A stretch of DNA of 64,000 nucleotides, taken from positions 3,534,001 through 3,598,000 of the forward strand of contig NZ_CP135275.1 in NCBI RefSeq assembly GCF_032302195.1. Reading direction: 5' to 3'. This document shows positions 6,939-15,556 of this stretch, in pieces. The stretch comes from Paenibacillus sp. MMS20-IR301. Its GTDB lineage: Bacteria; Bacillota; Bacilli; Paenibacillales; Paenibacillaceae. The notes beneath the pieces were generated by a model. The model ran no database searches. It was not told the origin of the DNA and saw only the letters and a program-made list of their open reading frames with translations. Both the position numbers and the translations under genes were made by a program. The number at the start of each line of letters is the position of its first letter. Position 1 is the first letter of the stretch.

Positions 6939-8673
6939 AGGTTCCTGCAGCCTCCCTCTGTAATTCTGCCCGGCTGACGAACTGCTCCAGACTGCTGCAA
7001 ATGCCCGGCAGCCCCAGATTCCGGCCCAGCTCCATCAGCTGCGTCTCTGCCAGCCCGGCTCGCCTTAAGAGCAGGCTGTCAGCGAAGATCTCATCCTTCG
7101 TTCCGTCAGCGATGATCTGTCCCTGATGCAGAACGATAATTCTGCTGGCCCATTCGGACACCAGCTGCATGTCGTGGGTGGCAATGACCACTGTCTTCAC
7201 ATGACTGCGCAGCGTCTTCAGCACACTGACCATCTCCTGCCTGGTGGAAATATCGAGATTGGCTGTAGGCTCATCCAGCAGCATAATTGCCGGACGGACA
7301 GCGGCGCCAACCGCCAGCGAGACCCGCCGCTGCTGGCCCCCGCTCAGCAGGCGGGCATCCCGACCGGCAAGCTCACTTAACCGGAACGATGCCAGCATCT
7401 CTGCTGTTCTGGCCTCCGCATCCGCCAGCTTCCGTGCCTTCAGATAATAGGCAATTTCCTTCTCCACGGAGTCCTCGATGAACATCTCCTCCGGATTCTG
7501 GAATACATAGGCCACAGTCCCGGACAGCCGCTCGGGCGGCAGCCCGTTCACGGTCATTCCGTTGACCTGCACAGTGCCGGATGACGGCCTGGCAATCCCG
7601 GCAATCAGCTTCATTAGGGAGGATTTACCTGCCCCGTTATTTCCGATGAGCGCGACAGACTCGCCCTGCCCCAGCTTCAGCTCTATACCGTTCAGCACGG
7701 GATGGAGCGTCTTGTGAATCGTACGGTACGACAGCTGGACACTGTTAAGCTCCACGATCGTTTCTCCCTGCCGGATGTCCGTGACAGCCTGCCCGTAAGG
7801 AAGCTCTGCGCGAGCAGACTCCTCCGGCAGGTCGGCCCGGCGGACCATCAGCAGCCTGCCCTCCTCCACACTCAGCGGAAGCAGCCTCTCCTGTGATCCG
7901 CCTGGCTGCAGCATCCAGGCTGCTCTGGTGACATCCGGCGGATAGATCCCCAGTGCGAGCAGCTCTTGTACAGAAGACAGGGCTTCCCGTACAGGCTTAT
8001 GCCAGCGGACTGAACCATTATCCATTAAAACCACCTTCCGGCAGTATTCGGCGATAAATTCCGCGTGATGCTCAATAACCACAATCGTTTTGCCGTGCTG
8101 CTCATTCAGCCTGCGCAGAATATCATAGATGTGGCGGGCATGCTGCGGATCGAGCTGGGCGACCGGTTCATCAATAACGAGAATCTCCGGATCCATCGCG
8201 AGTGCCCCTGCAAGCGCTAGCAGATGCTTCTGCCCGCCGCTCAGCTGCCAGACAAATTCATGCCGCAGCTCACTCAGCCCGGTCAGTGCCAGCGCCCGTT
8301 CCCCCCGCTCTTTGTAATCTGCGAAGCCGTAATTGAGCGGCGTGAAGGACACATCATCCAGGACGGTCGGCCGGACCAGCTGATTCTCGAAATCCTGATA
8401 GACATATCCGATATGCCTGGATAGCTCAGCCACACTCCGCCCCGCCGCCGGCTTCCCGCAGATTACCGCTTCTCCGCTGAACTCACCCGTGTAATAATGC
8501 GGAATCAGTCCATTAAAGCATTTGCACAGCGTAGATTTGCCCGACCCGTTGCTGCCGATCACGGCAGTGAAGTCTCCCTTCATAAGCCGCAGCGATACAT
8601 CCTGCAGCACAGCTTGTTCAGCTCCCGGATAGGTGAAGGATATTCCGCTCAGCTCTATGACCGGTTTACGCAT
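6925..8673 (-). CDS. ECF transporter fused double ATPase (A-A')
   Basis: 582 residues containing two complete ABC ATPase domains in one chain, as in YkoD-type proteins. Domain 1 (about 1-240) has Walker A GSNGSGKSTLCK, signature LSGGQKHLLALAGA and Walker B ILVIDEP. Domain 2 (about 300-560) has GNNGAGKSSLMK, LLSGGQQRRVSLAVG and IMLLDEPTANLD. It powers uptake through the S and T components encoded on either side, with which it overlaps (8 bases upstream, 14 bases downstream). Fusion means the two ATPases are made in fixed 1:1 ratio. The linker (about 240-300) is divergent. Confidence 0.92.
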   Translation of the reverse strand: MRKPVIELSGISFTYPGAEQAVLQDVSLRLMKGDFTAVIGSNGSGKSTLCKCFNGLIPHYYTGEFSGEAVICGKPAAGRSVAELSRHIGYVYQDFENQLVRPTVLDDVSFTPLNYGFADYKERGERALALTGLSELRHEFVWQLSGGQKHLLALAGALAMDPEILVIDEPVAQLDPQHARHIYDILRRLNEQHGKTIVVIEHHAEFIAEYCRKVVLMDNGSVRWHKPVREALSSVQELLALGIYPPDVTRAAWMLQPGGSQERLLPLSVEEGRLLMVRRADLPEESARAELPYGQAVTDIRQGETIVELNSVQLSYRTIHKTLHPVLNGIELKLGQGESVALIGNNGAGKSSLMKLIAGIARPSSGTVQVNGMTVNGLPPERLSGTVAYVFQNPEEMFIEDSVEKEIAYYLKARKLADAEARTAEMLASFRLSELAGRDARLLSGGQQRRVSLAVGAAVRPAIMLLDEPTANLDISTRQEMVSVLKTLRSHVKTVVIATHDMQLVSEWASRIIVLHQGQIIADGTKDEIFADSLLLRRAGLAETQLMELGRNLGLPGICSSLEQFVSRAELQREAAGTYGGC

Positions 8674-9544
8674 CGGCCCCGCCCGCTTCCTGCCGCCTGC
8701 GCGCAGCCCGCCGGAGCAGCGACAGAACTGTTATAACCGCCACGATGAGCGCTGCCAGCATACTCAGCCAAATCAGACTGCTCTCATTAGATTCTGCCCA
8801 GGCCAGCTCGAAATCGCCAAAGTTCCAGCCGGATTCCGAGAGCAGTTCTGCACCCAGCGCAATCATCACCAGCACCGTACCGCCAATGACCAGCTTCGGG
8901 GACAGCCAGGCGCCGGTGGCATATTTCATGTTCCGCTCCCGCGGCTTCATGCCGAGCAGCGGTTCGATTTTACCGTATAAACGGGGAACCAGATACATCG
9001 TAGGCAGCAGCGCGAACAGAATACCCGAGAACAGCACATCATTCAGGAACCCGACACCCTCGATAATTACAATACTTTCCGCCAGACCCTTGACCGCTTC
9101 CAGCTCCTCCACACCGACCCACACCTTCACAATATCCACCGCTGAGCTGAAGAACTGGTGAATAATAACTCCGGTAATAGCGGCAACCCCAACCTGCCTG
9201 CGGTTCTTCGGATCGGATACCATCAGGCCTGCCGTATACATCGCAAGAGAGAAGGTAATGAATTTCTCCAGTTCACCCAGCCCGCCGAATTGTCCCAGCA
9301 TCAGCTCACCGAAGATCACTTCCCCCACAGCCGCACCGATTGCCGCATACAGGGGATGGAACAGCATACACAGCGTCAAAGGAATGAACGCGAAGTATTC
9401 AATAGACAATTCAACAGGCCCCAGCTGAATGCTCGGCACAAGCTCCGTGAACATATTCGACAAGCCGTAAAGCGACATCGACAGCACAAAAATCATCATT
9501 TTCTGGGAATCAGTCAGCATGTAACGGGTCTTTAACGTACTCAT
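8666..9544 (-). CDS. ECF transporter substrate-binding (S) component, substrate unknown
   Basis: 292 residues, first gene of the operon, with GGGAGGAA ahead of its ATG. It has about six TM helices, starting at residues 17-35, then IEYFAFIPLTLCMLFHPLYA, AAITGVIIHQFFSSAVDIV and a late block around 205-225. A charged loop and one more C-terminal helix (SSLIWLSMLAALIVAVITVL) end it, longer than the usual 180-200 residue S proteins. Position in front of fused ATPases and EcfT identifies the role. I see no signature of the thiamin, biotin, riboflavin, folate or cobalt S families and no riboswitch upstream, so the ligand remains open. Confidence 0.75.
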   Translation of the reverse strand: MSTLKTRYMLTDSQKMMIFVLSMSLYGLSNMFTELVPSIQLGPVELSIEYFAFIPLTLCMLFHPLYAAIGAAVGEVIFGELMLGQFGGLGELEKFITFSLAMYTAGLMVSDPKNRRQVGVAAITGVIIHQFFSSAVDIVKVWVGVEELEAVKGLAESIVIIEGVGFLNDVLFSGILFALLPTMYLVPRLYGKIEPLLGMKPRERNMKYATGAWLSPKLVIGGTVLVMIALGAELLSESGWNFGDFELAWAESNESSLIWLSMLAALIVAVITVLSLLRRAARRRQEAGGADA

Positions 9545-9653
9545 TGCAATTTTCCTCCCTACAAGAATTTATCTTTATTATAGGAAGGGCATGTCAGCAC
9601 AGGTTTTTTCAATTGTTAAGCCGGGGTAATGTTTTTTTCATTATATTTAACGC

Positions 9654-9669
9654 TGTAAAAATATTTACA
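9654..9669. promoter_or_regulatory. Palindromic operator candidate between the ECF operon and the RpiR regulator
   Basis: TGTAAAAATATTTACA has perfect TGTAAA/TTTACA arms about four bases apart. It overlaps a leftward TTGTAA/TATAAT pair (the TATAAT at 9645-9640, reading toward the ECF genes, spacer 19). A second small inverted repeat, TAATG/CATTA, lies at 9627-9643. The divergent regulator at 9723 is the natural candidate to bind here. Confidence 0.45.
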
Positions 9670-9722
9670 ACATCTTCAGGCGGTATAGTGTGGGGAAAAG
9701 AGCAGCCGGGAGGAATCAGCAC

Positions 9723-10556
9723 ATGTACAAGGATTGGAACCAGCGGCCGTTCTCGCCCAATCAGCGCATCATTGCCGACTTTATACAGAAAAATGAACAA
9801 CGGGTGTTATATATGACCGAACAGGAAGTGGCTGACGAGCTGCATTTGAGCATCGCCTCCGTCTCCCGCTTCTGGAAAGCGGCGGGCTATAAGCATGTCA
9901 AGGATTTCAAGAACCGGCTCCGCTTCCGCTTTGAGTCAACGCCCTCGGTGAAAATGCGTGATGCGATGGAACGGTCCAGTGATAATTCCCTTCCCCAGGT
10001 ACTGCTGGATAATTGCTCTCATCATCTGCAGGAGACGCGGCGTTATCTGAAGGATGAGGTGCTGCAGCTTGCGGTCGGCACATTATCCGCTGCCCGGATT
10101 ATCTATGTATACAGCCCCGGACCCTGCGGGGGACTGGCGGAGCTGATGATGTACCGGATGGCCCGCTTCGGCCTTCAGCTGCGCAAAATGGCTTCCAGCG
10201 GCCACGAGCTGCTTGAAGCCTTAATGCATGCCAGTGAGCAGGATGTTGTATTAGTCTTCGGATTCGTGCAAATTCTGCCGGAGATCGAGGTGATTCTGGA
10301 TCATGCGCGGGAGGCAGCCTACAAGGTAATTCTGATTACCGACAGGCTGGTCTTCCCGCGGTCGCAGGATGCAGATATTGTGCTGTATGCGGGGCGTGGG
10401 GAGGTATGGGAGTTCCATTCGATGGTCGGTCCCACTTACATCATTGAGAATCTGATTCTCGGAGTGGGACTCCTCAACCGGGAGCACAGCCTGAACAAGC
10501 TGGACCGGCTGCAGCAGCTGCGGGCGCAATATGGAGGCAAGCTGCCGCGGAGCTAG
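9723..10556 (+). CDS. MurR/RpiR-family transcriptional regulator
   Basis: 277 residues from the ATG at 9723, chosen because CGGGAGGAA lies 7-8 bases upstream; an ATG 33 bases earlier has no such site. The N-terminal helix-turn-helix (about 5-75) contains YMTEQEVADELHLSIASVSRFWKAAGYKHVKDFKNRL, quoted here only as a location, typical of the HTH_6/RpiR fold. The C-terminal about 160 residues form a SIS-like sugar-phosphate-binding domain with AARIIYVYSPGPCGGLAEL and VVLVFGFVQILPEIEVI. Such regulators respond to phosphosugars or similar metabolites. Divergent placement suggests control of the ECF transport operon. Confidence 0.85.
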   Translation: MYKDWNQRPFSPNQRIIADFIQKNEQRVLYMTEQEVADELHLSIASVSRFWKAAGYKHVKDFKNRLRFRFESTPSVKMRDAMERSSDNSLPQVLLDNCSHHLQETRRYLKDEVLQLAVGTLSAARIIYVYSPGPCGGLAELMMYRMARFGLQLRKMASSGHELLEALMHASEQDVVLVFGFVQILPEIEVILDHAREAAYKVILITDRLVFPRSQDADIVLYAGRGEVWEFHSMVGPTYIIENLILGVGLLNREHSLNKLDRLQQLRAQYGGKLPRS

Positions 10557-10616
10557 AGCTTTATTGTATCATCAGCAGCAGCGTGAGCAGGGAAGGTATG
10601 TGAGAAGGCTTTGCGC

Positions 10617-10871
10617 TTATTCATAAAGCTTCCCGGCATAAAATAGAGTCGCAATAAAGTTCCAATTGATATTTTGAGGCAGAGGCAGCTTGTTATTGTC
10701 ATAATACCCGTCCATGTCCTCTACCCAGGATTTAATGGCTTCAAGAAAAGCCTCAACGCTGTTATTCTCCCATTCACCGGAATTGATGGAATGATCTTTG
10801 GCCAACAAACCGATAAACTCGGTAAACTGCTCTCTGTCCCTGACCTTGTTTAATGCTTCGTGAAGTTCCAT
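10617..10871 (-). CDS. Small acidic protein, unknown function (DUF7660-like)
   Basis: 84 residues, with AAAGGGAG before the ATG. The sequence is rich in Trp and acidic residues (SGEWENNSVEAFLEAIKSW near the middle, NINWNFIATLFYAGKLYE at the end). The layout W-N-x-x-x-x-x-FLEA-x-x-x-W-x-D with a final aromatic Trp/Tyr-Glu tail resembles the small soluble DUF7660-type proteins, some of which sit in toxin-immunity loci. That link is from memory and no toxin gene is adjacent. It appears to be a single gene. Confidence 0.65.
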   Translation of the reverse strand: MELHEALNKVRDREQFTEFIGLLAKDHSINSGEWENNSVEAFLEAIKSWVEDMDGYYDNNKLPLPQNINWNFIATLFYAGKLYE

Positions 10872-10958
10872 ATTACGCTCCCTTTGTTTGTATTGCCGCT
10901 CTCACACCGGTCACCTCTCCTCTCCGCCATCTCTCAGTTAGTTAGGGAGGAGGCCTGA

Positions 10959-11086
10959 GCGGACACCATGGCCCTTATCAGCTCATTATCGGCCTATTTG
11001 ACGGGTTTGCGGACACCACGGCCCTTATCTGCCGTTTTTCTCTGTCTAGCTACACTTTTCTGGCGAAATAACGGCGCTGGTGTCCG
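10959..11086. repeat. Intergenic repeat: two direct copies and one inverted copy of a GGACACCA element
   Basis: In the 340-base gap between small genes, GCGGACACCATGGCCCTTAT (10959-10978) recurs with one change at 11009-11028. The complement TGGTGTCCG lies at 11078-11086, preceded by AACGGCGC that mirrors GCCGTT near 11031. The set could fold into an extended hairpin (11009-11086). Nothing coding is seen in 10872-11212. It looks like a dispersed chromosomal repeat. Confidence 0.55.
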
Positions 11087-11212
11087 GAAGAACTGGCACT
11101 CAGGTGCTTTTACATAACTTAACGTCTCTCATGTCCGTAACGCTTGTAATGCTAAACTACAAACAAAAAACTATTGCTTGTGGAGCTAGAATAGTCTCTT
11201 GGAGCCTGTTAC

Positions 11213-11935
11213 TCAGATATATTTACTAATAAGTTCATGCCCTTCCGGCCTCACCTTATACATATACACCGGCCTGCCCACCGCTCCGTAGCTGAGCTCC
11301 ATTTCCAGAACACCTGCTTCAGTGAGAAAAGCCAGATATTTGCGGACAGAGATCCGCGAAATCGGCGCCTGGCTGCTGATCTCCTCCGTGGAGAACACCG
11401 GGCTCTGCAGCTGCTTAATGATACTCCAGATGCTCTCCAGGGTGCCTTCGGTTAGACCCTTCGGCAAGACCAGCGCCGCGGCCGCCTCCCCCTCTGCATC
11501 CTGCGCGGTATGACGCAGCAGCTTATCCAGCTGCTCCTGGCTCAGATGCTCCCGGTGCATTAGCTGGTGGTCCTCCCGGTATGAGGTTAGCGCCGCCTGG
11601 AACCGGGCAAATTCAAAGGGCTTGATCAGATAATCCACGGCCCCGTTCTGCAGCGCCTTGCGGATGCTGGTATTATCACTGGCAGCCGAGATTACAATGA
11701 TATCCACCCTGCTTCCCTGCTCCCGCAGTGAGGATAACAGCTCCAGCCCGCTCATCTGCGGCATATAAATGTCGAGCAGCATAAGATCGATATCCTGCTC
11801 AGCCAGCAGCTTCACTGCCTCAGCGCCTGTTGCGGCCCAGCCGGCAACTTCAAAGCCCGGCACTTGCTCGACATAATGACGGTTGAACTTTGCCACCATC
11901 GGGTCATCTTCAACGATCAGTACTTTAAGGTTCAC
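11213..11935 (-). CDS. CitB/DcuR-type response regulator
   Basis: 240 residues. The receiver domain (about 1-125) has the acidic pocket EDDP near residue 10, the phosphoacceptor Asp in DLMLLDIYMPQMSG (about residue 55) and the conserved Lys in DYLIKPFEF (about 105). The C-terminal winged-helix DNA-binding region (about 165-240), ISRISVRKYLAFLTEAGVLE, is the type seen in CitT/DcuR/MalR regulators. The start is GTG at 11935, overlapping the stop of the kinase gene (GTGA), with GGAGGGAG upstream. It is co-transcribed with the kinase and an MFS transporter. Confidence 0.9.
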   Translation of the reverse strand: MNLKVLIVEDDPMVAKFNRHYVEQVPGFEVAGWAATGAEAVKLLAEQDIDLMLLDIYMPQMSGLELLSSLREQGSRVDIIVISAASDNTSIRKALQNGAVDYLIKPFEFARFQAALTSYREDHQLMHREHLSQEQLDKLLRHTAQDAEGEAAAALVLPKGLTEGTLESIWSIIKQLQSPVFSTEEISSQAPISRISVRKYLAFLTEAGVLEMELSYGAVGRPVYMYKVRPEGHELISKYI

Positions 11936-13563
11936 AGGCTCTCTCCCTCCTTAGCTGCATAGGGCACATCCACGGTAAACCGCGTTCCCGCCCCGCTCCC
12001 GGGAGCAAGCTCAAGCCGGCCCTGCAGCTTGTCCACACTCTTCCTGACCAGATACAGCCCGATTCCGCGCTGCTCGCCCTTGGTGGAGAAGCCCTGGGCG
12101 AAGATCTGCTCCTGCAGCGCCGCAGGAATCCCCGGACCCTTGTCGCTTACTTCGCAGAGCAGCCGGCCCGCTTCATAGCGGAAAGCCAGCATGACCTGCC
12201 TGCTGCCGGCGCCTGCCGCTCTCCCGGGCTTATTAGAAGCGCTGAGCGCCTCCATGGCATTGTCCAGCAGGTTGCCGGCAATGGTAATCAGCTCATGGCT
12301 TACCTGCGGATCAGCCGGTTCAGGTAAATAGCTGTCCCCGGCCAGCAGCAGCTCAATGCCCGCTTCACGCGCCCGGCTCAGCTTGCCGAGGAGGAAACCG
12401 GCCATTACCGGGTCCTTGATCGCCCGCGTTATCGCGCCGATCTCCTTCTGGTAATCACCGGCAGTACCCAGAATGTACTGCTGCAGCTCATCATAGAGGC
12501 CCATATGTGTCATGCCCATAATCACATGCAGCTTGTTCATGAACTCATGGGCACCAGCCCGCAGCGCATCGGCGTAGACAGAGATGCCTGACAGCCGCTC
12601 GGCCAGTACAGCCAGCTCCGTCTTATCCCGGAACGTGGTGATGGCTCCGGCAATTTCACCGTCCACGAGCACCGGCAGGCTGCTTACAAGCAGGGAAATC
12701 CCGCCCAGCTCCAGCTCCTGATCCTGCCGCGCTTCCCCGCTGACCAGCACCTCTGCAAGGTCCAGCTCCGGCCAGTAATCGGCCAGCTGCCGGTTCACCG
12801 CAGCTCCGCTGATTCCGGCTGCCTTCAGCAGCCGGTGTGCCTCTTTATTAATAATCGTAATCCGGGCTTCCTGGTCAATGGTGATAATCCCTTCGCGTGT
12901 CGACTCCAGCATCGCGCTGCGCTCCTGCAGCAGCCTCAGGATATCTGCGGGCTCCATGCCGAAGATCATCTGCTTGATTCTCCGCGCCAGAACATACGCG
13001 CCTCCGGCACCAAGCAGCGCGCCTGAGATCAGTATAAGTATAATCGTCCATTCATTCTGCCGGACGAGCCGCTCCACCCGCTCCATCGATAACCCGGCCA
13101 CTACAACGCCAAGCTGATGGCCCCGGCCGTCATACACCGGCACGAACGCCCGCAGCGAGTTGCCCAGTGTCCCGGTACCCTCGGAGATGCTCTCCCGGCC
13201 GCGCAGCGCAGTTTCCTGCCCCCCGCCTACGAAGGGCTGGCCGACCTTGGCAGGATCCGGATGGGAATACCGGATGCTGTTCATATCCAGCACCACGACG
13301 AACAATATATCATTACGCCTGGTGATCTTGGACGTGTAGGCCTGAATCTCCTTGCTCCGCCCTTCACTTAAGCCTTCAGACAGCAGCGGCATCAGCGCAA
13401 TCGTCCGGGCAATCGTAATCGCCTTATCCTCCAGTGCATGCCGGGTCTGCGGAATGATCTGATTACGGAAGATAAAATATAAGACCAGCAGCACCAGTAT
13501 CACCACGGCAGAGACCATCACCGCTACTGTTGTTCTGAGGCTGTAGCTTTTTTTCTTGGCCAA
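11932..13563 (-). CDS. CitA/DcuS-type sensor histidine kinase
   Basis: 543 residues when started at TTG 13563, which has AAGGGAGAGG five bases upstream; an ATG at 13581 lacks any ribosome site. TM1 is at about 10-30, an extracytoplasmic PDC/CACHE sensor domain (about 35-165, with RNDILFVVVLDMNSIRYSHP and GNSLRAFVPVYDGRG) follows, then TM2 (about 172-192) and a cytoplasmic PAS (about 210-320). The kinase core has the H-box HEFMNKLHVIMGM, N-box GNLLDNAMEAL, G1 DKGPGIP and G2 RGIGLYLVRK. This is the family that senses citrate, fumarate, succinate or malate. The ligand here is not fixed by sequence. Confidence 0.9.
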   Translation of the reverse strand: MAKKKSYSLRTTVAVMVSAVVILVLLVLYFIFRNQIIPQTRHALEDKAITIARTIALMPLLSEGLSEGRSKEIQAYTSKITRRNDILFVVVLDMNSIRYSHPDPAKVGQPFVGGGQETALRGRESISEGTGTLGNSLRAFVPVYDGRGHQLGVVVAGLSMERVERLVRQNEWTIILILISGALLGAGGAYVLARRIKQMIFGMEPADILRLLQERSAMLESTREGIITIDQEARITIINKEAHRLLKAAGISGAAVNRQLADYWPELDLAEVLVSGEARQDQELELGGISLLVSSLPVLVDGEIAGAITTFRDKTELAVLAERLSGISVYADALRAGAHEFMNKLHVIMGMTHMGLYDELQQYILGTAGDYQKEIGAITRAIKDPVMAGFLLGKLSRAREAGIELLLAGDSYLPEPADPQVSHELITIAGNLLDNAMEALSASNKPGRAAGAGSRQVMLAFRYEAGRLLCEVSDKGPGIPAALQEQIFAQGFSTKGEQRGIGLYLVRKSVDKLQGRLELAPGSGAGTRFTVDVPYAAKEGESL

Positions 13564-13589
13564 GGGAGCCTCTCCCTTCATGTTTGATA

Positions 13590-14798
13590 TTAACTTATTT
13601 TGTAATCCCTGTGCTTAAGCAACCGGTGCAGCACCAGCCAGCTTCCGAGCGGAGCTGCGCCGAGCACCAGCATAAGTCCGGTAATGACCTGCGGGGATTC
13701 GTTCACCGAGAGCACAGCAATGAACACCAAGACACCCAGCAGGCGCCCGCTCATCAGGCTAAGCTCCCTGAGCACTACCAGCTCTACGCGCTTTCCGGCA
13801 CTTTCTTCAGACAGGCCCATCAGGTCAAAGCTGGTCGAGGTCATCGGGAGCATATACAGCGGGAGGCACAGCGAGGTGCCGATCCCCATAATCAGCAGGG
13901 TGGTATAATTCACCCGCCACAGCAGCGGGAGGATCACTGCTGCCAGCAGCAGGCTGCCGGCCAGCATCCCCCCGGAGCGGCGGCCGGGCTTGAACCATTT
14001 CCCTGCGGCATAATAGCTGATCAGCGCTACGGCGGAGGTAATCAGGGCGAACTGCCCCAGCCTGCTCTCCTCCTGAACGGCTATGTATACGAGCAGGCCG
14101 ATCAGGAATGAGAAGACCCCTTCGCGGATACCCTGGAACAATAGTGCCGCTGCTGCCGGCTTCCACGGGCTTTTATGGCGGCGAAGCTCGTGCCAGGGTT
14201 CCAGCCACAGATAGGCCGTGCCGCGCGGCCGCTTCTCCAGCCCGAAGCTAAGCAGAGCAGCTATTCCGTATATGCAAAGCGAGAGGATGAATACAACACG
14301 ATAGCCCCGCTCCCCTTGAAAATAGGATATCAGCACACCGGACACCCATGGTCCGGCGATTCCCGTAAGTGAACCAAGCAGCCCCATCCAGCCGTTATAC
14401 CGGTCACGGTTCCCGGCCTCAGTAATTTCAAAGAAGACAATATTAAAGGCCAGCCAGTAGAAGCCGATGGATATTCCCAGCGTCAGCCCAAGCGGCCAGA
14501 TATAATGCACCGCTTCCCCGCGCAGCCACAGCACCAGCAAATAAAAAAAGCCCGAAACGGCAATTCCCAGCCGCAGGGCATTCATCTTGTTATGCTCCTT
14601 CACCCATTTGCCGCCCAGCCAGAAGCTTAAGCCAAGGGCTATTTGCTGCGCAGCCGTAAACCAGCCGATCATGGCGAAATTCTGCCGGCTTTTCCACAGA
14701 TATACGTTCAGAAAAGTCCCTGCCAGCACAGTAGCCAGCAAATAAAGCCCGCCTACGGCGAGCAGCAGCACCGCCTGATTCCGTAATAAACCTCGCAT
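13590..14798 (-). CDS. MFS transporter
   Basis: 402 residues with 12 predicted TM helices in two halves. The first half ends near residue 190, and a cytoplasmic loop with KRPRGTAYLWLEPWHELRRHK precedes the second. GKWVKEHNKMNALRLGIAVS after TM2 matches the A-loop position of the family. The ATG has GGGAGG nine bases upstream. It is the first gene of a unit with the downstream kinase and regulator (26 bases to the kinase start), so it is either the target or a partner of that signalling pair. The substrate is unknown. Confidence 0.82.
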   Translation of the reverse strand: MRGLLRNQAVLLLAVGGLYLLATVLAGTFLNVYLWKSRQNFAMIGWFTAAQQIALGLSFWLGGKWVKEHNKMNALRLGIAVSGFFYLLVLWLRGEAVHYIWPLGLTLGISIGFYWLAFNIVFFEITEAGNRDRYNGWMGLLGSLTGIAGPWVSGVLISYFQGERGYRVVFILSLCIYGIAALLSFGLEKRPRGTAYLWLEPWHELRRHKSPWKPAAAALLFQGIREGVFSFLIGLLVYIAVQEESRLGQFALITSAVALISYYAAGKWFKPGRRSGGMLAGSLLLAAVILPLLWRVNYTTLLIMGIGTSLCLPLYMLPMTSTSFDLMGLSEESAGKRVELVVLRELSLMSGRLLGVLVFIAVLSVNESPQVITGLMLVLGAAPLGSWLVLHRLLKHRDYKIS

Positions 14799-14815
14799 CG
14801 CTGTACCTCCCTGCT

Positions 14816-14848
14816 AATCTGGACACTCCTGTATAACATGTCCAGATT
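14816..14848. promoter_or_regulatory. Inverted repeat upstream of the MFS gene
   Basis: AATCTGGACA (14816-14825) and its exact complement TGTCCAGATT (14839-14848) are separated by 13 bases. No T run follows on either strand, so an operator or RNA stem in the leader of the MFS-kinase-regulator unit is likelier than a terminator. Confidence 0.45.
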
Positions 14849-14873
14849 GCAGGCAAAGCATGAATCTTAAGGC

Positions 14874-15425
14874 TTACTCGGCAGCTGTGCTGAGATTGCG
14901 CACCAGCTGGATGCGGTCTTCCTGGGCCAGACTGTGCTGTACATGGAAGCAAGACGGACATACGAACATATTCAGCGAGAATGGCGGCTTCAGCACCGCT
15001 CCGCCGTTCAGCCCCTCAGGTGTAGCCGGAATGAATCCGCTCACCTGCTGAGTACCGGAGTGCAGCATCAGCTCATGGCATTGCGGGCATTCCGGCGCTT
15101 CCAGCTGTGCAGCCAGCAGGCTTGCCACACTCTGCTCATAATGCGTCAGATCATAATCGTCGCCGAACTGGACAAGTGTGTTCCAGATCGGCACAACGCT
15201 ATCCTTATCGTCGTCATCCCACAAATTGTCGTCGCTTGCCTCATCCTGGGCGGAATCCTCTTCAACCTTAGCCTCCAGCTCTTCATCTTCAAGATCCTCC
15301 GCTCCGATTGTAACGGTGCGGTAGCCTTTAAGCTCATTGTTGCAGTGGGGACAGGTATCCTCCGGACCAAACTCCTCATCCCATACAATCTCTGTATGGC
15401 ACCAAGGGCATACTGTTGTTTCCAT
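14874..15425 (-). CDS. Zinc-ribbon protein of unknown function
   Basis: 183 residues, with AAGGAGATT before the ATG. Two CxxC pairs near the N-terminus (CPWC at 6-9, CPHC at 31-34) make one zinc ribbon. A strongly acidic stretch (about 55-85) follows, and then two more pairs (CPQC near 115 and CPSC near 158) that could make a second. There is no DNA-binding or enzymatic motif besides these. It is the last gene downstream of mutS2, the DUF350 gene and a possible micropeptide on the same strand. Such proteins often act in protein-protein contacts; the role is unknown. Confidence 0.7.
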   Translation of the reverse strand: METTVCPWCHTEIVWDEEFGPEDTCPHCNNELKGYRTVTIGAEDLEDEELEAKVEEDSAQDEASDDNLWDDDDKDSVVPIWNTLVQFGDDYDLTHYEQSVASLLAAQLEAPECPQCHELMLHSGTQQVSGFIPATPEGLNGGAVLKPPFSLNMFVCPSCFHVQHSLAQEDRIQLVRNLSTAAE

Positions 15426-15458
15426 CTGTATAATCTCCTTCTATCCTCACATTTAGGT

Positions 15459-15539
15459 TCAGTTCATCGTTATATAAATAATGCCGGCCGCTACAAATGC
15501 CAGGGCGGACAAAAACAAAATCCGGATCAGCAGCTTCAT
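15459..15539 (-). CDS. Possible 26-residue membrane micropeptide
   Basis: A short frame reads MKLLIRILFLSALAFVAAGI and six more residues to TGA. It is a single TM helix with two N-terminal positive charges. GGGGAG lies eight bases before the ATG, and the frame fits in the gap 17 bases after the DUF350 gene on the same strand. It has the form of small single-pass membrane proteins, but its length allows chance. Confidence 0.4.
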   Translation of the reverse strand: MKLLIRILFLSALAFVAAGIIYITMN

Positions 15540-15556
15540 AGGCCCTACTCCCCTAC

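Noticed and set aside
10557..10616. Terminator after the RpiR gene
   Set aside because: No stem with a T run could be found.
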